From Clostridiales bacterium UBA6981 (GTDB taxonomy: Bacteria; Bacillota; Clostridia; Oscillospirales; Oscillospiraceae), in NCBI GenBank assembly GCA_002450075.1, contig DJYJ01000038.1:1-31302 (forward strand): a DNA stretch of 31,302 nucleotides, given 5' to 3'. Below, piece by piece: positions 31,302 through 31,302 of the stretch. Made by a program: the position numbers and the translations under genes. The notes beneath the pieces were generated by a model. It was not told the origin of the DNA, made no database searches, and worked only from the letters and a program-made list of their open reading frames with translations. Each line of letters starts with the position of its first letter. The stretch's first letter is position 1.

Positions 31302-31302
31302 G

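Overview
The window comes from a GC-rich, anaerobic-type Gram-positive bacterium, most likely a gut member of the Clostridia (Bacillota, perhaps Oscillospirales). The evidence is a bacterial V/A-type ATPase operon in the Enterococcus-like ntp gene order, AGGAGG-type ribosome binding sites, a VanRS-like two-component pair, many lipoproteins and signal-anchored surface proteins with Thr/Pro/Glu linkers, and strong GC bias at third codon positions. That bias also produces long meaningless antisense frames. The genus is not determined. No tRNA, rRNA or CRISPR array was seen.

Layout. 123-7815 (+): a phosphoribosyltransferase; an OmpR-type response regulator and sensor kinase; an APC amino-acid permease; a D-serine dehydratase/D-threonine aldolase-family enzyme; and a threonine synthase-like enzyme. 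8189-16951 (+): a seven-gene envelope cluster. It holds a lipoprotein with two lamin-tail-like domains and a CotH kinase domain, three DUF2233/NAGPA-type phosphodiester glycosidases, a 63-residue membrane protein, a leucine-rich-repeat lipoprotein and a membrane-anchored protein of unknown function. 17010-18389 (-): murC. 18537-22031 (+): CCA-adding nucleotidyltransferase, family 4 uracil-DNA glycosylase, a DUF2156 protein and a GNAT acetyltransferase. 22242-31159 (-): a nine-gene V-type ATPase operon (G/H-I-K-E-C-F-A-B-D) whose proteolipid carries the residues of the Na+-binding site.

The most notable unexplained structure is a pair of 274-bp repeats at 796-1069 and 28592-28865. They are about 92% identical, have 25-bp terminal inverted repeats and are bounded by TA, so they look like a miniature inverted-repeat transposable element (MITE). 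One copy lies directly behind the -10 box of the two-component operon and would form nearly its whole mRNA leader. The other sits in the ATPase operon exactly at the stop codon of subunit I. Both are read in the same orientation by host transcription, keep several hairpins, and are open on both strands.

A second notable structure is a 22-bp inverted repeat at the two extreme ends of the window. Each copy lies about 30 bp upstream of an inward-facing promoter. It is either the edge of a multicopy element that broke an assembly, an invertible-segment boundary, or a shared operator.

The envelope cluster pairs a kinase-fold lipoprotein with three candidate phosphodiester glycosidases. This suggests a system that adds and edits phospho-modifications on surface polymers or proteins. 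That role is inference from co-localisation only.
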